A stretch of 64,000 nucleotides of DNA from NCBI RefSeq assembly GCF_018128905.1, contig NZ_CP063808.1:1612001-1676000 (forward strand), in the 5' to 3' direction. Shown here piece after piece: positions 1-8,908 of the stretch. How positions within the stretch are numbered: the stretch's first letter is position 1; the number at the start of each line of letters is the position of its first letter. The notes beneath the pieces were generated by a model. It saw nothing but the letters and a program-made list of their open reading frames with translations. It was not told the DNA's origin and searched no databases. The DNA is from Streptomyces sp. A2-16 (GTDB lineage: Bacteria > Actinomycetota > Actinomycetes > Streptomycetales > Streptomycetaceae). The position numbers and the translations under genes were made by a program.

Positions 1-621
1 CTGCTCAAGGACGTCCGTGACGAGCACGGCGTCGAGCTTCCCGAGATCGACCTCGGCGGCGGGCTGGGGATCGCGTACACCTCGGACGACGACCCGCGCG
101 AACCCCACGAGATCGCCAAGGCGCTCACCGAGATCGTCACCCGTGAGTGCGAGGCCGCCAAGCTGCGCACCCCCCGCATCTCCGTCGAGCCCGGGCGCGC
201 CATCGTCGGGCCCACCGCGTTCACGCTGTACGAGGTCGGCACCGTCAAGCCCCTCGACGGGCTGCGCACCTACGTCTCCGTCGACGGCGGGATGTCGGAC
301 AACATCCGCACCGCGCTGTACGACGCCGAGTACACCGTCGCCCTGGTGTCCAGGACCAGCGACGCCGCGCCCATGCTCGCCCGGGTCGTCGGCAAGCACT
401 GCGAGAGCGGGGACATCGTGGTCAAGGACGCGTTCCTGCCGGCCGACCTGGCACCGGGTGACCTCATCGCCGTACCGGCGACGGGCGCCTACTGCCGGTC
501 CATGGCGAGCAACTACAACCACGTGCTGCGCCCGCCGGTCGTCGCCGTGCACGACGGCGAGTCCAGGGTCATCGTCCGCCGGGAGACGGAGGAGGACCTT
601 CTGCGGCTCGACGTCGGATAA
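1..621 (+). CDS. lysA: Diaminopimelate decarboxylase, C-terminal part (5' cut by window)
   Basis: Last step of lysine synthesis: PLP-dependent decarboxylation of meso-diaminopimelate to lysine in the cytoplasm. The reading frame is open from base 1 to a TAA at 619-621, giving 206 residues of the C-terminal half. Family marks seen are the [12 protein letters not shown] phosphate-binding segment, the HCESGD motif that carries the active-site cysteine, and [12 protein letters not shown] near the end. The N-terminal half, including the PLP lysine, lies outside the window. It is followed at 147 bp by hom on the same strand, so lysine and threonine/methionine genes of the aspartate pathway are adjacent. 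The identification is secure; only the missing 5' part is unknown. Confidence 0.96.
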   Translation: MLKDVRDEHGVELPEIDLGGGLGIAYTSDDDPREPHEIAKALTEIVTRECEAAKLRTPRISVEPGRAIVGPTAFTLYEVGTVKPLDGLRTYVSVDGGMSDNIRTALYDAEYTVALVSRTSDAAPMLARVVGKHCESGDIVVKDAFLPADLAPGDLIAVPATGAYCRSMASNYNHVLRPPVVAVHDGESRVIVRRETEEDLLRLDVG

Positions 622-692
622 ACCCCCGCAGACCAGGAACGGAAGATCTACGGTCTTCCACCCCCGTACAAATGAAATAGATGTCTCATAAT

Positions 693-721
693 CCGGACGA
701 GGGGCAGAAACTCCCGTCCGG
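693..721 (+). terminator. Hairpin in the lysA-hom gap
   Basis: CCGGACG at 693-699 pairs with CGTCCGG at 715-721, and the inner bases (AGGG/CTCC) can extend the stem with a slip. There is no U-tract. It covers a GTG at 721 that is in frame with hom, which argues against that GTG as the hom start. It could be a lysA terminator or a leader structure for hom; the sequence does not decide. Confidence 0.35.
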
Positions 722-768
722 TGAGTGAGACTGGTCCCACCGTAGACGGTATGAGGAAACGAGGTCGG

Positions 769-2061
769 ATGATGCGTACGCGTCCGCTGAAGGTGGCGCT
801 GCTGGGCTGTGGAGTGGTCGGCTCAGAGGTGGCGCGCATCATGACGACGCACGCTGACGACCTCGCCGCCCGGATCGGCGCCCCCGTGGAGCTCGCGGGG
901 GTCGCGGTGCGGCGGCCCTCCAAGGTGCGCGAAGGCATTCCGCAGGAACTCGTCACCACCGACGCCACCGCCCTCGTCAAACGCGGGGACATCGACGTGG
1001 TCGTGGAGGTGATCGGGGGGATCGAGCCCGCGCGTTCCCTCATCACCACCGCCTTCGAGCACGGCGCGTCGGTCGTCTCCGCCAACAAGGCCCTCCTCGC
1101 CCAGGACGGTGCCGCTCTCCACGCCGCCGCCGGTCGGCACGGCAAGGACCTCTATTACGAGGCCGCCGTCGCCGGTGCCATCCCGCTGATCCGTCCGCTG
1201 CGCGAGTCCCTCGCCGGCGACAAGGTCAACCGGGTGCTCGGGATCGTCAACGGCACGACCAACTTCATCCTCGACAAGATGGACAGCACCGGCGCCGGTT
1301 ACCAGGAGGCCCTCGACGAGGCCACCGCCCTCGGGTACGCCGAGGCCGACCCGACCGCCGACGTCGAGGGCTTCGACGCCGCCGCCAAGGCCGCCATCCT
1401 CGCCGGGATCGCCTTCCACACGCGCGTGCGCCTCGACGACGTCTACCGCGAGGGCATGACCGAGGTGACCGCGGCCGACTTCGCCTCCGCGAGGAACATG
1501 GGCTGCACCATCAAGCTGCTCGCCATCTGCGAGCGCGCCGAGGACGGCCGGTCCGTCACCGCGCGCGTGCACCCCGCGATGATCCCGCTCAGCCACCCGC
1601 TCGCCTCCGTGCGCGGCGCGTACAACGCCGTGTTCGTCGAGTCCGACGCCTCCGGCCAGCTGATGTTCTACGGCCCGGGCGCGGGCGGCGCCCCCACCGC
1701 CTCCGCCGTCCTCGGCGATCTCGTCGCCGTCTGCCGCAACCGGCTCAGCGGCACGACCGGGCCCGGTGAGTCCGCGTACGCCGCCCTGCCCGTCTCGGGC
1801 ATGGGCGAGGTCGTCACGCGCTACCACATCAGCCTGGACGTGGCCGACAAACCGGGTGTTCTCGCCCAGGTGGCCACCGTGTTCGCCGAGCACGGGGTGT
1901 CCATCGATACCGTTCGGCAGCAGGGGAAGGACGGCGAGGCGTCCCTCGTCGTCGTCACGCACCGCGCGTCCGACGCCGCCCTGGGCGGCACCGTCGAGGC
2001 GCTGCGCAAGCTCGACACCGTGCGGGGTGTCGCCAGCATCATGCGGGTTGAAGGAGAGTAA
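769..2061 (+). CDS. hom: Homoserine dehydrogenase
   Basis: NAD(P)H-dependent reduction of aspartate semialdehyde to homoserine, the branch point to threonine and methionine. The product is 430 residues. A Rossmann motif (LLGCGVVGSEVARI) lies at the N-terminus, the catalytic segment YYEAAVAGAIPLIRPL in the first half, and a C-terminal ACT domain begins at YHISLDVADKPGVLAQV, the usual site of threonine feedback. The start is one of two adjacent ATGs (769 or 772) behind GAGG at 761-764; in-frame GTG 721 and ATG 751 are possible but less likely. thrC follows after 6 bp, so the two are co-transcribed. It is the normal actinobacterial length and nothing looks damaged. Confidence 0.96.
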   Translation: MMRTRPLKVALLGCGVVGSEVARIMTTHADDLAARIGAPVELAGVAVRRPSKVREGIPQELVTTDATALVKRGDIDVVVEVIGGIEPARSLITTAFEHGASVVSANKALLAQDGAALHAAAGRHGKDLYYEAAVAGAIPLIRPLRESLAGDKVNRVLGIVNGTTNFILDKMDSTGAGYQEALDEATALGYAEADPTADVEGFDAAAKAAILAGIAFHTRVRLDDVYREGMTEVTAADFASARNMGCTIKLLAICERAEDGRSVTARVHPAMIPLSHPLASVRGAYNAVFVESDASGQLMFYGPGAGGAPTASAVLGDLVAVCRNRLSGTTGPGESAYAALPVSGMGEVVTRYHISLDVADKPGVLAQVATVFAEHGVSIDTVRQQGKDGEASLVVVTHRASDAALGGTVEALRKLDTVRGVASIMRVEGE

Positions 2062-2067
2062 CCAGCA

Positions 2068-3126
2068 ATGACCCACCAGTGGCGCGGAATCATCGAGGAG
2101 TACCGGGACCGGCTGCCCGTCTCCGACAGCACGCCGGTCGTGACGCTCCGCGAGGGCGGCACGCCCCTCGTGCCCGCGCAGGTGCTCTCCGAGCGCACCG
2201 GGTGCGAGGTCCACCTCAAGGTGGAGGGCGCCAACCCCACCGGGTCCTTCAAGGACCGCGGCATGACCATGGCGATCACGCGGGCCAAGGAGGAGGGCGC
2301 GAGGGCGGTCATCTGCGCCTCCACCGGCAACACCTCGGCGAGCGCCGCCGCCTACGCCGTGCGCGCGGGCATGGTCTGCGCCGTGCTGGTGCCGCGCGGC
2401 AAGATCGCGCTCGGCAAGATGGGCCAGGCCCTCGTGCACGGCGCGAAGATCCTCCAGGTCGACGGCAACTTCGACGACTGCCTCACCCTGGCCCGCTCGC
2501 TGAGCGACAACTACCCGGTGGCGCTGGTCAATTCGGTCAACCCGGTGCGCATCGAGGGCCAGAAGACGGGCGCCTTCGAGATCGTCGACATGCTCGGCGA
2601 CGCGCCCGACATCCACGTCCTTCCGGTCGGCAACGCCGGCAACATCACGGCGTACTGGAAGGGCTACAAGGAGTACGCCGCCGACGGCATCGCCGCCAGG
2701 ACGCCCCGGATGTGGGGCTTCCAGGCCTCCGGCAGCGCCCCGATCGTGCGCGGCGAGGTCGTCAAGGACCCCTCGACCATCGCCACCGCGATCCGCATCG
2801 GCAACCCCGCCTCCTGGCAGTACGCCCTCGCGGCGAAGGAGGAGTCCGGCGGCTTCATCGACGAGGTGACGGACCGTGAGATCCTGCGCGCCTACCGGCT
2901 GTTGGCCGCTCAGGAGGGTGTCTTCGTGGAGCCCGCCTCCGCCGCCTCCGTCGCCGGTCTGCTGAAGGCCGCCGAGCAGGGCAAGGTCGACGCTGGCCAG
3001 AAGATCGTGTGCACGGTCACCGGCAACGGCCTCAAGGACCCCGACTGGGCCGTCGCGGGCGCCCCGCAGCCCGTCACCGTCCCGGTCGACGCGGCGACGG
3101 CGGCCGAGCGCCTCGGGCTCGCGTAA
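2068..3126 (+). CDS. thrC: Threonine synthase
   Basis: PLP-dependent conversion of O-phosphohomoserine to threonine. The product is 352 residues, the short actinobacterial type. The PLP lysine is K62 in [11 protein letters not shown], and the phosphate-binding loop is seen further on as [16 protein letters not shown]. The start ATG at 2068 is 6 bp after hom, with the Shine-Dalgarno AAGGAGAG inside the last hom codons. The gene lies between hom and thrB, whose product makes its substrate. Identification is secure. Confidence 0.96.
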   Translation: MTHQWRGIIEEYRDRLPVSDSTPVVTLREGGTPLVPAQVLSERTGCEVHLKVEGANPTGSFKDRGMTMAITRAKEEGARAVICASTGNTSASAAAYAVRAGMVCAVLVPRGKIALGKMGQALVHGAKILQVDGNFDDCLTLARSLSDNYPVALVNSVNPVRIEGQKTGAFEIVDMLGDAPDIHVLPVGNAGNITAYWKGYKEYAADGIAARTPRMWGFQASGSAPIVRGEVVKDPSTIATAIRIGNPASWQYALAAKEESGGFIDEVTDREILRAYRLLAAQEGVFVEPASAASVAGLLKAAEQGKVDAGQKIVCTVTGNGLKDPDWAVAGAPQPVTVPVDAATAAERLGLA

Positions 3127-3338
3127 CAGCGCGCGACAGCGGTAACCGGCGTACACCCGGGCCTTCCCTACCGGGGGTGCACAGGGGGCTTACGACACGC
3201 ATCGTGCGCCTCCTGTGCGCCCTATGTCGCCACAGAAGCTTCCTTCGATAGGCTGTACCGAACCCGCCCGCTGCATATGCCCTCGCGTACAGCGGGGTGC
3301 CGCGTCGTCTCCGCGGTCGGCAGGGTCCTCGTACGTCA

Positions 3339-3353
3339 TCGAATGTCATTCGA
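3339..3353. promoter_or_regulatory. Perfect 15-bp palindrome upstream of thrB
   Basis: TCGAATGTCATTCGA consists of 7-bp perfect arms around a single T, 33 bp before the thrB ATG. It sits in a 259-bp thrC-thrB gap that is otherwise free of genes. This spacing suits a dimeric repressor operator or a short hairpin. No known regulator is recognised. Confidence 0.3.
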
Positions 3354-3385
3354 CAATCACGCAGCTCAAGGAGAGTCATCGAGAG

Positions 3386-4315
3386 ATGGCCGGTCCCGCC
3401 TTCCGTGCCGCCGCCGTCCGGGTGCGCGTCCCCGCCACCAGCGCCAACCTCGGCCCGGGCTTCGACGCCCTGGGTCTTTCGCTGGGGCTGTACGACGACG
3501 TCGTCGTCCGGGTGGCCGACTCCGGGCTGCACATCGACATCGCGGGAGAGGGGAGCGAGACGCTCCCGCGTGACGAAAACCACCTTCTCGTACGTTCCCT
3601 GCGCACCGCCTTCGATCTGCTGGGCGGCCAGCCGCGCGGCCTGGAGATCGTCTGCGCCAACCGCATCCCGCACGGCCGGGGCCTCGGCTCCTCCTCGGCC
3701 GCCATCTGCGCCGGAATCGTCGCCGCGCGTGCCGTGACCATAGGCGGCGAGGCCCGGCTCGACGACACCGCGCTGCTGGAGCTCGCCACCGAGATCGAGG
3801 GCCACCCCGACAACGTGGCCCCGTGTCTGCTCGGCGGCTTCACGATCGCCTGGATGGAGGCCGGTGCCGCCCGGGCGATCAGGCTGGAACCCCACGATTC
3901 CATCGTTCCGGTGGTTTTCGTGCCCGGAAAGCCCGTCCTGACCGAGACCGCGCGCGGACTGCTCCCGCGCACCGTGCCGCACGTCGACGCCGCCGCCAAC
4001 GCGGGTCGTGCCGCGCTGCTCGTCGAGGCCCTCACCAGGCGCCCCGAGCTGCTGCTGCCGGCCACCGAGGACCGTCTCCACCAGGAGTACCGCGCTCCCG
4101 CCATGCCGGAGAGCGCCGCACTGGTGGAGCGGCTGCGGGCCGACGGAGTCCCGGCAGTCATCTCGGGGGCCGGGCCCACCGTGCTCGCGCTGGTCGACGC
4201 GGACAGCGCCGACAAGGTGGCGCATCTGGCGGGCGAGGGCTGGGCCGCCAACCGGCTGGAACTCGACGCCCAGGGGGCCTGTGTGCTCCCGCTCGCGGCC
4301 GCCAGTGACATCTGA
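3386..4315 (+). CDS. thrB: Homoserine kinase
   Basis: ATP-dependent phosphorylation of homoserine, feeding threonine synthase. The product is 309 residues of the GHMP kinase family: N-terminal VRVPATSANLGPGFDALG, the ATP-binding glycine/serine loop PHGRGLGSSSAAICAG, and the third GHMP motif SGAGPTVLALV near the C-terminus. The start is ATG 3386 behind AAGGAGAG (3368-3375); the frame stays open to 3215, but the family N-terminus begins here. A 259-bp gap separates it from thrC, so it may have its own promoter as well as read-through. Confidence 0.95.
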   Translation: MAGPAFRAAAVRVRVPATSANLGPGFDALGLSLGLYDDVVVRVADSGLHIDIAGEGSETLPRDENHLLVRSLRTAFDLLGGQPRGLEIVCANRIPHGRGLGSSSAAICAGIVAARAVTIGGEARLDDTALLELATEIEGHPDNVAPCLLGGFTIAWMEAGAARAIRLEPHDSIVPVVFVPGKPVLTETARGLLPRTVPHVDAAANAGRAALLVEALTRRPELLLPATEDRLHQEYRAPAMPESAALVERLRADGVPAVISGAGPTVLALVDADSADKVAHLAGEGWAANRLELDAQGACVLPLAAASDI

Positions 4316-4724
4316 GATCCGGCGTGTGCCGGATTTCGAGAGGGGGAATGTTTGTTGGATCCGGTAGTGTTAATCTCAAGTCTGCACCCGACCCCACCAT
4401 GGCGAGGTGCTTCACGTCCCCGTCCGGGACAGACATTCTTCCGGGAGCCTCCCAAGCCGCACTGCGTTCCGTACGACGTACATGGGCAGTACATCGTACG
4501 CGAGCACTGAGCGACTTGCCGGGCACGCTCCGGAACCGGTGCGACCAAGCCAACGTGACACGGACACTCAGTGCCACGGCTCTCGGGAGCGCCGTCACCA
4601 CATTCCTCCGCCGTTCAGGCGGACCACCGCCCCGGCACGGTCCACAAGGATGGGACCGCCGTCGGACAGCACAAACGGTCGCCGAGCCAGACAGGCCGAC
4701 GTCCGCTCCAGGGAAGGACCCTTC
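4316..4724 (+). promoter_or_regulatory. Long rho leader region (409 bp, no gene)
   Basis: No convincing gene lies between thrB and rho. The stretch near 4350-4380 is much less GC-rich than its surroundings (TTTGTTGGATCCGGTAGTG and following bases), which suits a promoter, but I could not fit good -35/-10 boxes. The rho frame is open back to 4407, yet that part has no Rho-like sequence. rho genes are commonly autoregulated through a long untranslated leader, so this is inferred to be the rho promoter and 5' UTR. Confidence 0.45.
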
Positions 4725-6758
4725 GTGAGCGACACCACCGATCTGATGGGCGCACGTGTCGAGGAGACCGCTGCCGCGCCCTCCACGGACGCCTCCGCGC
4801 CTGCCACCGGTGCCGGCTCCCGGCGGCGCCGCGGTACCGGCCTCGACGGCATGGTGCTGGCCGAGCTGCAGCAGGTCGCATCCGGCCTCGGTATCAAGGG
4901 CACCGCGCGCATGCGCAAGAGCCAGCTGATCGAGGTCATCAAGGAGGCGCAGGCCGGGGGAGGCGCCGCGGCTCCCAAGGCTGCCGCCGCCGCGGGTGAC
5001 ACCGAGGCCAAGCCGAAGCGCCGCGCCACCTCCAAGGCCCGTACGGGCGACGCCGCCGAGAAGAAGGCGGAGGCGAAGGCCGAGGCCCCCGCCGAGAAGG
5101 CCGTGGCCCAGCAGCAGATCGAGATCCCCGGCCAGCCGGCCGCCGAGCGCGGGGGCGACGACGCTCCCGCCGAGCGCCGTCGTCGCCGTGCGACCGCCGA
5201 GGCCGGCGCCCCCGCGGGCGGCACCGAGACGATCGTGGCCGAGGCGAAGAGCGAGCCCAAGGCCGAGACGCCCGTGCAGCAGCAGCCGCAGGGCGACGCC
5301 GGTGACGGCGAGGGCCGTGGCCGTCGCGACCGCCGTGACCGCGGCCGTGACCGCGGAGAGCGTGGCGACCGCGCGGAGCGCGGGGAGCGCGGCGACCGCC
5401 GCAAGAGCGACGACCAGCAGGGCCAGGGCGGTCAGCGCCAGCAGGGCCAGCAGCAGGGCGGCGGCCGCCAGGACCGTCAGCAGCGCGACAACGGCCCGCA
5501 GGACGACGACGACTTCGAGGGCGGCCGCCGCGGCCGTCGGGGCCGTTACCGGGACCGTCGTGGCCGTCGCGGCCGTGACGAGATCGGTGGCGCGGGCGAG
5601 CCGCAGATCAACGAGGACGACGTCCTGATCCCGGTCGCGGGCATCCTGGACATCCTCGACAACTACGCGTTCATCCGGACCTCGGGCTACCTGCCCGGGC
5701 CGAACGACGTGTACGTCTCCCTCGCCCAGGTCCGCAAGAACGGCCTGCGCAAGGGCGACCACATCACCGGCGCGGTTCGTCAGCCCAAGGAAGGCGAGCG
5801 CCGCGAGAAGTTCAACGCGCTGGTCCGCCTGGACTCCGTCAACGGCATGGCGCCCGAACACGGCCGCGGCCGCCCGGAGTTCAACAAGCTGACGCCGCTG
5901 TACCCGCAGGACCGCCTCCGCCTGGAGACGGACCCCGGTGTCCTCACCACCCGCATCATCGACCTCGTCGCGCCGATCGGTAAGGGCCAGCGCGGTCTGA
6001 TCGTGGCCCCGCCGAAGACCGGCAAGACCATGATCATGCAGGCGATCGCCAACGCGATCACGCACAACAACCCCGAGTGCCACCTGATGGTCGTCCTGGT
6101 CGACGAGCGTCCGGAAGAGGTCACCGACATGCAGCGGTCGGTCAAGGGCGAGGTCATCTCCTCGACCTTCGACCGCCCCGCCGAGGACCACACCACGGTC
6201 GCCGAGCTCGCCATCGAGCGCGCCAAGCGTCTGGTGGAGCTGGGCCACGACGTCGTCGTGCTGCTCGACTCGATCACGCGACTGGGCCGTGCCTACAACC
6301 TCGCCGCGCCCGCCTCCGGCCGCATCCTGTCCGGTGGTGTCGACTCGACCGCCCTGTACCCCCCGAAGCGCTTCTTCGGTGCGGCCCGCAACATCGAGGA
6401 CGGCGGCTCGCTGACCATCCTCGCCACCGCGCTGGTGGACACCGGGTCCCGCATGGACGAGGTGATCTTCGAGGAGTTCAAGGGCACCGGCAACGCCGAG
6501 CTCAAGCTCGACCGCAAGCTCGCCGACAAGAGGATCTTCCCGGCGGTGGACGTGGACGCGTCCGGTACCCGTAAGGAAGAGATCCTGCTCGCCCCCGACG
6601 AGCTCGGCATCGTCTGGAAGCTGCGCCGGGTGCTGCACGCCCTCGACCAGCAGCAGGCGGTGGAGCTGCTTCTCGACAAGATGAAGCAGACGAAGTCGAA
6701 CGCCGAGTTCCTGATGCAGATCCAGAAGACGACGCCCACGCCGGGCAACGGCGACTGA
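4725..6758 (+). CDS. rho: Transcription termination factor Rho
   Basis: Hexameric RNA helicase that terminates transcription. The product is 677 residues, far longer than E. coli Rho (419) because of an inserted domain typical of high-GC actinobacteria. Order: Rho N-terminal SAP-like helices (about 40-77, LDGMVLAELQQVASGLGIKG); a roughly 210-residue charged insert rich in Ala/Glu/Lys and then Arg/Gly/Asp/Gln repeats (RDRGRDRGERGDR); the RNA-binding cold-shock-like domain from about 294; and the RecA-like ATPase with Walker A APPKTGKT at 428-435. GTG 4725 is chosen because GGAAGG precedes it and the protein sequence begins there. The insert is inferred to add RNA contacts. It is followed by a strong terminator. 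Confidence 0.96.
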   Translation: MSDTTDLMGARVEETAAAPSTDASAPATGAGSRRRRGTGLDGMVLAELQQVASGLGIKGTARMRKSQLIEVIKEAQAGGGAAAPKAAAAAGDTEAKPKRRATSKARTGDAAEKKAEAKAEAPAEKAVAQQQIEIPGQPAAERGGDDAPAERRRRRATAEAGAPAGGTETIVAEAKSEPKAETPVQQQPQGDAGDGEGRGRRDRRDRGRDRGERGDRAERGERGDRRKSDDQQGQGGQRQQGQQQGGGRQDRQQRDNGPQDDDDFEGGRRGRRGRYRDRRGRRGRDEIGGAGEPQINEDDVLIPVAGILDILDNYAFIRTSGYLPGPNDVYVSLAQVRKNGLRKGDHITGAVRQPKEGERREKFNALVRLDSVNGMAPEHGRGRPEFNKLTPLYPQDRLRLETDPGVLTTRIIDLVAPIGKGQRGLIVAPPKTGKTMIMQAIANAITHNNPECHLMVVLVDERPEEVTDMQRSVKGEVISSTFDRPAEDHTTVAELAIERAKRLVELGHDVVVLLDSITRLGRAYNLAAPASGRILSGGVDSTALYPPKRFFGAARNIEDGGSLTILATALVDTGSRMDEVIFEEFKGTGNAELKLDRKLADKRIFPAVDVDASGTRKEEILLAPDELGIVWKLRRVLHALDQQQAVELLLDKMKQTKSNAEFLMQIQKTTPTPGNGD

Positions 6759-6773
6759 GGCCGAGCCTTCGAG

Positions 6774-6810
6774 AAAGGGCCGCTCCCTGTTCCAGGGGGC
6801 GGCCCTTTTT
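6774..6810 (+). terminator. Rho-independent terminator after rho
   Basis: AAAGGGCCGCTCCCT pairs with AGGGGGCGGCCCTTT (one G-T wobble) around a 5-base loop, and the run of Ts continues after the stem. This is a textbook intrinsic terminator 15 bp after the rho stop. Confidence 0.9.
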
Positions 6811-6890
6811 GGTGTGTCCTGGCGGGTTACGATCACGCTCTTCGGTCGAGTTTTCGATCTCTGAGCTTCTGATCCCTAGGGGGGACTCGC

Positions 6891-8702
6891 ATGGGCATAC
6901 CCATGTCCGGAGGCGCCGGGCGTCACAGACGCCGCGTCCGGATCGCTCTGCCCGTCGCCGTGGCCGCCGCGCTGCTGGCCACGTCGGCGAACGCAGCCAC
7001 CGCCGGACCCCGGCCGCACGCGCCGGTCGAGGCCGCCGCCGCGTCCGCGCCGTCGCAGGCCGAGCTGGAGCAGCGGATCGCCGGTGCGATCGCGGCGGAG
7101 GACACCTCCGGCACGGTGACCCGGTCGCCGATGAGCGGTGGCAAGGTCGACTCCACCGTGTCCCCGATGGTCATCGGCGGGACGACCACCACCATCAGCT
7201 CCGCCCCGTGGATGGCCCAGCTCTGGTACACCGACGACCACGGCACCTCGGACACCGGCGACGACACCGGCTTCTTCTGCGGCGGGGCGGTCGTCGCGCC
7301 GACGAAGATCCTCACCGCCGCGCACTGCGTCAAGGACGCCAACTGGGCCAAGGGCGGCGCGGTGGTCACCGGGGCCACCCAGCTGCCCTCCGAGGACGGC
7401 GACCTGCACGGCGGCACCGCCACGGCCGTACTGCGGCAGTGGTACCACCCGTTGTACAACCCGGACACCATCGACAACGACATCGCGGTGCTCACCCTGG
7501 CGACGCCCGTCAAGGCCACCCCGATCCGGATGACGACGTCCACGGACACCGCCTCCTACGACCCCGCCACCACCGGCGCCAAGACCGCCAAGGTGTACGG
7601 CTGGGGCCGCACCAGCTCCACCAGCGACGACATCTCCGAGACGCTGAAGACGGCCACGCTGCCCATCAAGTCGGACACGACCTGCGCCGGGGCCTACGGC
7701 TCCTGGTTCATCAAGGGGCACATGGTCTGCGCAGGGCCGCCCGCCAGCGGCCGTGACTCCGGTACGACGGCCATCTGCAGCGGTGACTCCGGCGGCCCCC
7801 TCGTCGTGAACGGGCGGATCGTCGGCGTCGTCTCCTGGAACGTCACGGACTGCGTCGCCAAGGGCGCCTACAGCGTCTTCACCAAGGTCAGCAAGTACGT
7901 CGGCGCCGCCTACCCGCGCGTCGACGACACCAACCTGAGCCTGGACCACAAGGCCGACCTGTGGGTGCGCAAGTCGTCCACCAAGGTCGGCTACGAGCTG
8001 GACTCCAAGGGCACCACCCTCGGCACCCCGCAGTCCTGGGGCGACTGGAACGGCGTGAACCTGGTCCGGCAGACCGACCTGAACCGGGACGGCTACCAGG
8101 ACCTCATGTACCGCGTCTCCGCCACCGGTGACGTCTACTGGCTGCGGTTCGTCCCGTCGTCGACCGGCGGTGCCTGGGCCGCCCCCAAGAAGGTCTTCAC
8201 CGACTGGCGCACCCGCGCCCGGATCGTCACCCCCGGCGACGTCACCGGCGACTACAAGCCCGACCTGCTCTCCGTGGACTCCGCGGGCGTCCTGTGGATC
8301 TACCCGGGCAAGGGCGACGGCAGCTTCGCGGCCCGCGTCCGGGTCGGCGGCGGCTGGAGCCAGTACAACCAGCTCCTCGGTCACGGCGACTTCACCGGCG
8401 ACGGCAGGGCGGACGTGCTCGCCCGCAACAAGAGCACCGGAGACCTCTACCTGTACAAGGGCACCGGCAAGTCCGGCACGGGCGTCTTCGCGGCCCGGGT
8501 CAAGGTGCGCACGAACTGGAGCGGCTACAACGCCTTCGACGCCGTCGGCGACATCACCGGCGACGGCAGGGCCGACCTCGTGGCCCGCACCGCCGGCGGC
8601 ACGCTCTACCTGTACAAGGGCACCGGCAAGGCGACCAGCGAGATCTTTGCCACAAGGGTCACTGTTGGTACCGGTTTCCAGCAGTACGACATCTTTGGCT
8701 GA
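6891..8702 (+). CDS. Secreted S1-family serine protease with C-terminal FG-GAP repeats
   Basis: Exported endopeptidase, 603 residues. An Arg-rich start plus hydrophobic segment ending near SANAATA is the signal peptide; a propeptide follows. The S1 domain starts at VIGG and has the full triad: H145 (TAAHC), D197 (DNDIAVL) and S300 (GDSGGP). The residue at the chymotrypsin-189 position is Ala (AICSGDS), so Arg/Lys specificity is unlikely. The C-terminal 230 residues carry four calcium-binding FG-GAP/VCBS-like motifs (DLNRDGYQDLM, DVTGDYKPDLL, DFTGDGRADVL, DITGDGRADLV), which suggest a beta-propeller or substrate-binding module. ATG 6891 follows a GGGGGGA box. It stands alone between two terminator-like hairpins and looks like an accessory gene set into a housekeeping block. 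Confidence 0.9.
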   Translation: MGIPMSGGAGRHRRRVRIALPVAVAAALLATSANAATAGPRPHAPVEAAAASAPSQAELEQRIAGAIAAEDTSGTVTRSPMSGGKVDSTVSPMVIGGTTTTISSAPWMAQLWYTDDHGTSDTGDDTGFFCGGAVVAPTKILTAAHCVKDANWAKGGAVVTGATQLPSEDGDLHGGTATAVLRQWYHPLYNPDTIDNDIAVLTLATPVKATPIRMTTSTDTASYDPATTGAKTAKVYGWGRTSSTSDDISETLKTATLPIKSDTTCAGAYGSWFIKGHMVCAGPPASGRDSGTTAICSGDSGGPLVVNGRIVGVVSWNVTDCVAKGAYSVFTKVSKYVGAAYPRVDDTNLSLDHKADLWVRKSSTKVGYELDSKGTTLGTPQSWGDWNGVNLVRQTDLNRDGYQDLMYRVSATGDVYWLRFVPSSTGGAWAAPKKVFTDWRTRARIVTPGDVTGDYKPDLLSVDSAGVLWIYPGKGDGSFAARVRVGGGWSQYNQLLGHGDFTGDGRADVLARNKSTGDLYLYKGTGKSGTGVFAARVKVRTNWSGYNAFDAVGDITGDGRADLVARTAGGTLYLYKGTGKATSEIFATRVTVGTGFQQYDIFG

Positions 8703-8740
8703 AACCGCTGGTGAGCAGGGCTTGTCCTGCTTCTCCCGTG

Positions 8741-8781
8741 ACGTGCTGTGACCACTGCTTCACGTGGTGGTCACAGCACGT
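8741..8781. terminator. 15-bp perfect inverted repeat after the protease gene
   Basis: ACGTGCTGTGACCAC (8741-8755) is the exact reverse complement of 8767-8781, with an 11-base loop. There is no T-tract. Placed 38 bp after the protease stop, it is the likely transcription end, as many Streptomyces terminators lack the U-run. A repressor site for the next gene is a less likely reading. Confidence 0.65.
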
Positions 8782-8908
8782 TGTGCAACCCTTTCTCGAG
8801 TTTCGCCGTCTGACCAGGCGGAGCGACGATGGTGCGGTACGGGTCTTCCACGACCACGTCTGACCCTGACAGCAGGGGGTAACCGACCGGACGAGATTCG
8901 AGGAGCAC

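Noticed and set aside
823-3156. 777-codon minus-strand ORF across hom and thrC
   Set aside because: Antisense frame of two clear genes in very GC-rich DNA, with a composition of Gly/Val/Asp/Arg typical of shadow frames.
4352-4376. Possible rho promoter TTGTTG ... TAGTGT/TAATCT
   Set aside because: Spacing between any -35 and -10 candidates is 7 or 13 bases, not 16-18. The AT-richer stretch is noted but no promoter is claimed.
4407-4724. In-frame extension of rho by 106 codons
   Set aside because: The extension has no Rho-like sequence and low conservation signs; GTG 4725 has a ribosome binding site and the family N-terminus.
5300-5580. Repetitive CGTGACCGCGG tract in rho as a possible tandem repeat or CRISPR-like array
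   Set aside because: It is coding sequence for the Arg/Asp/Gly insert of Rho with irregular units and no spacers.
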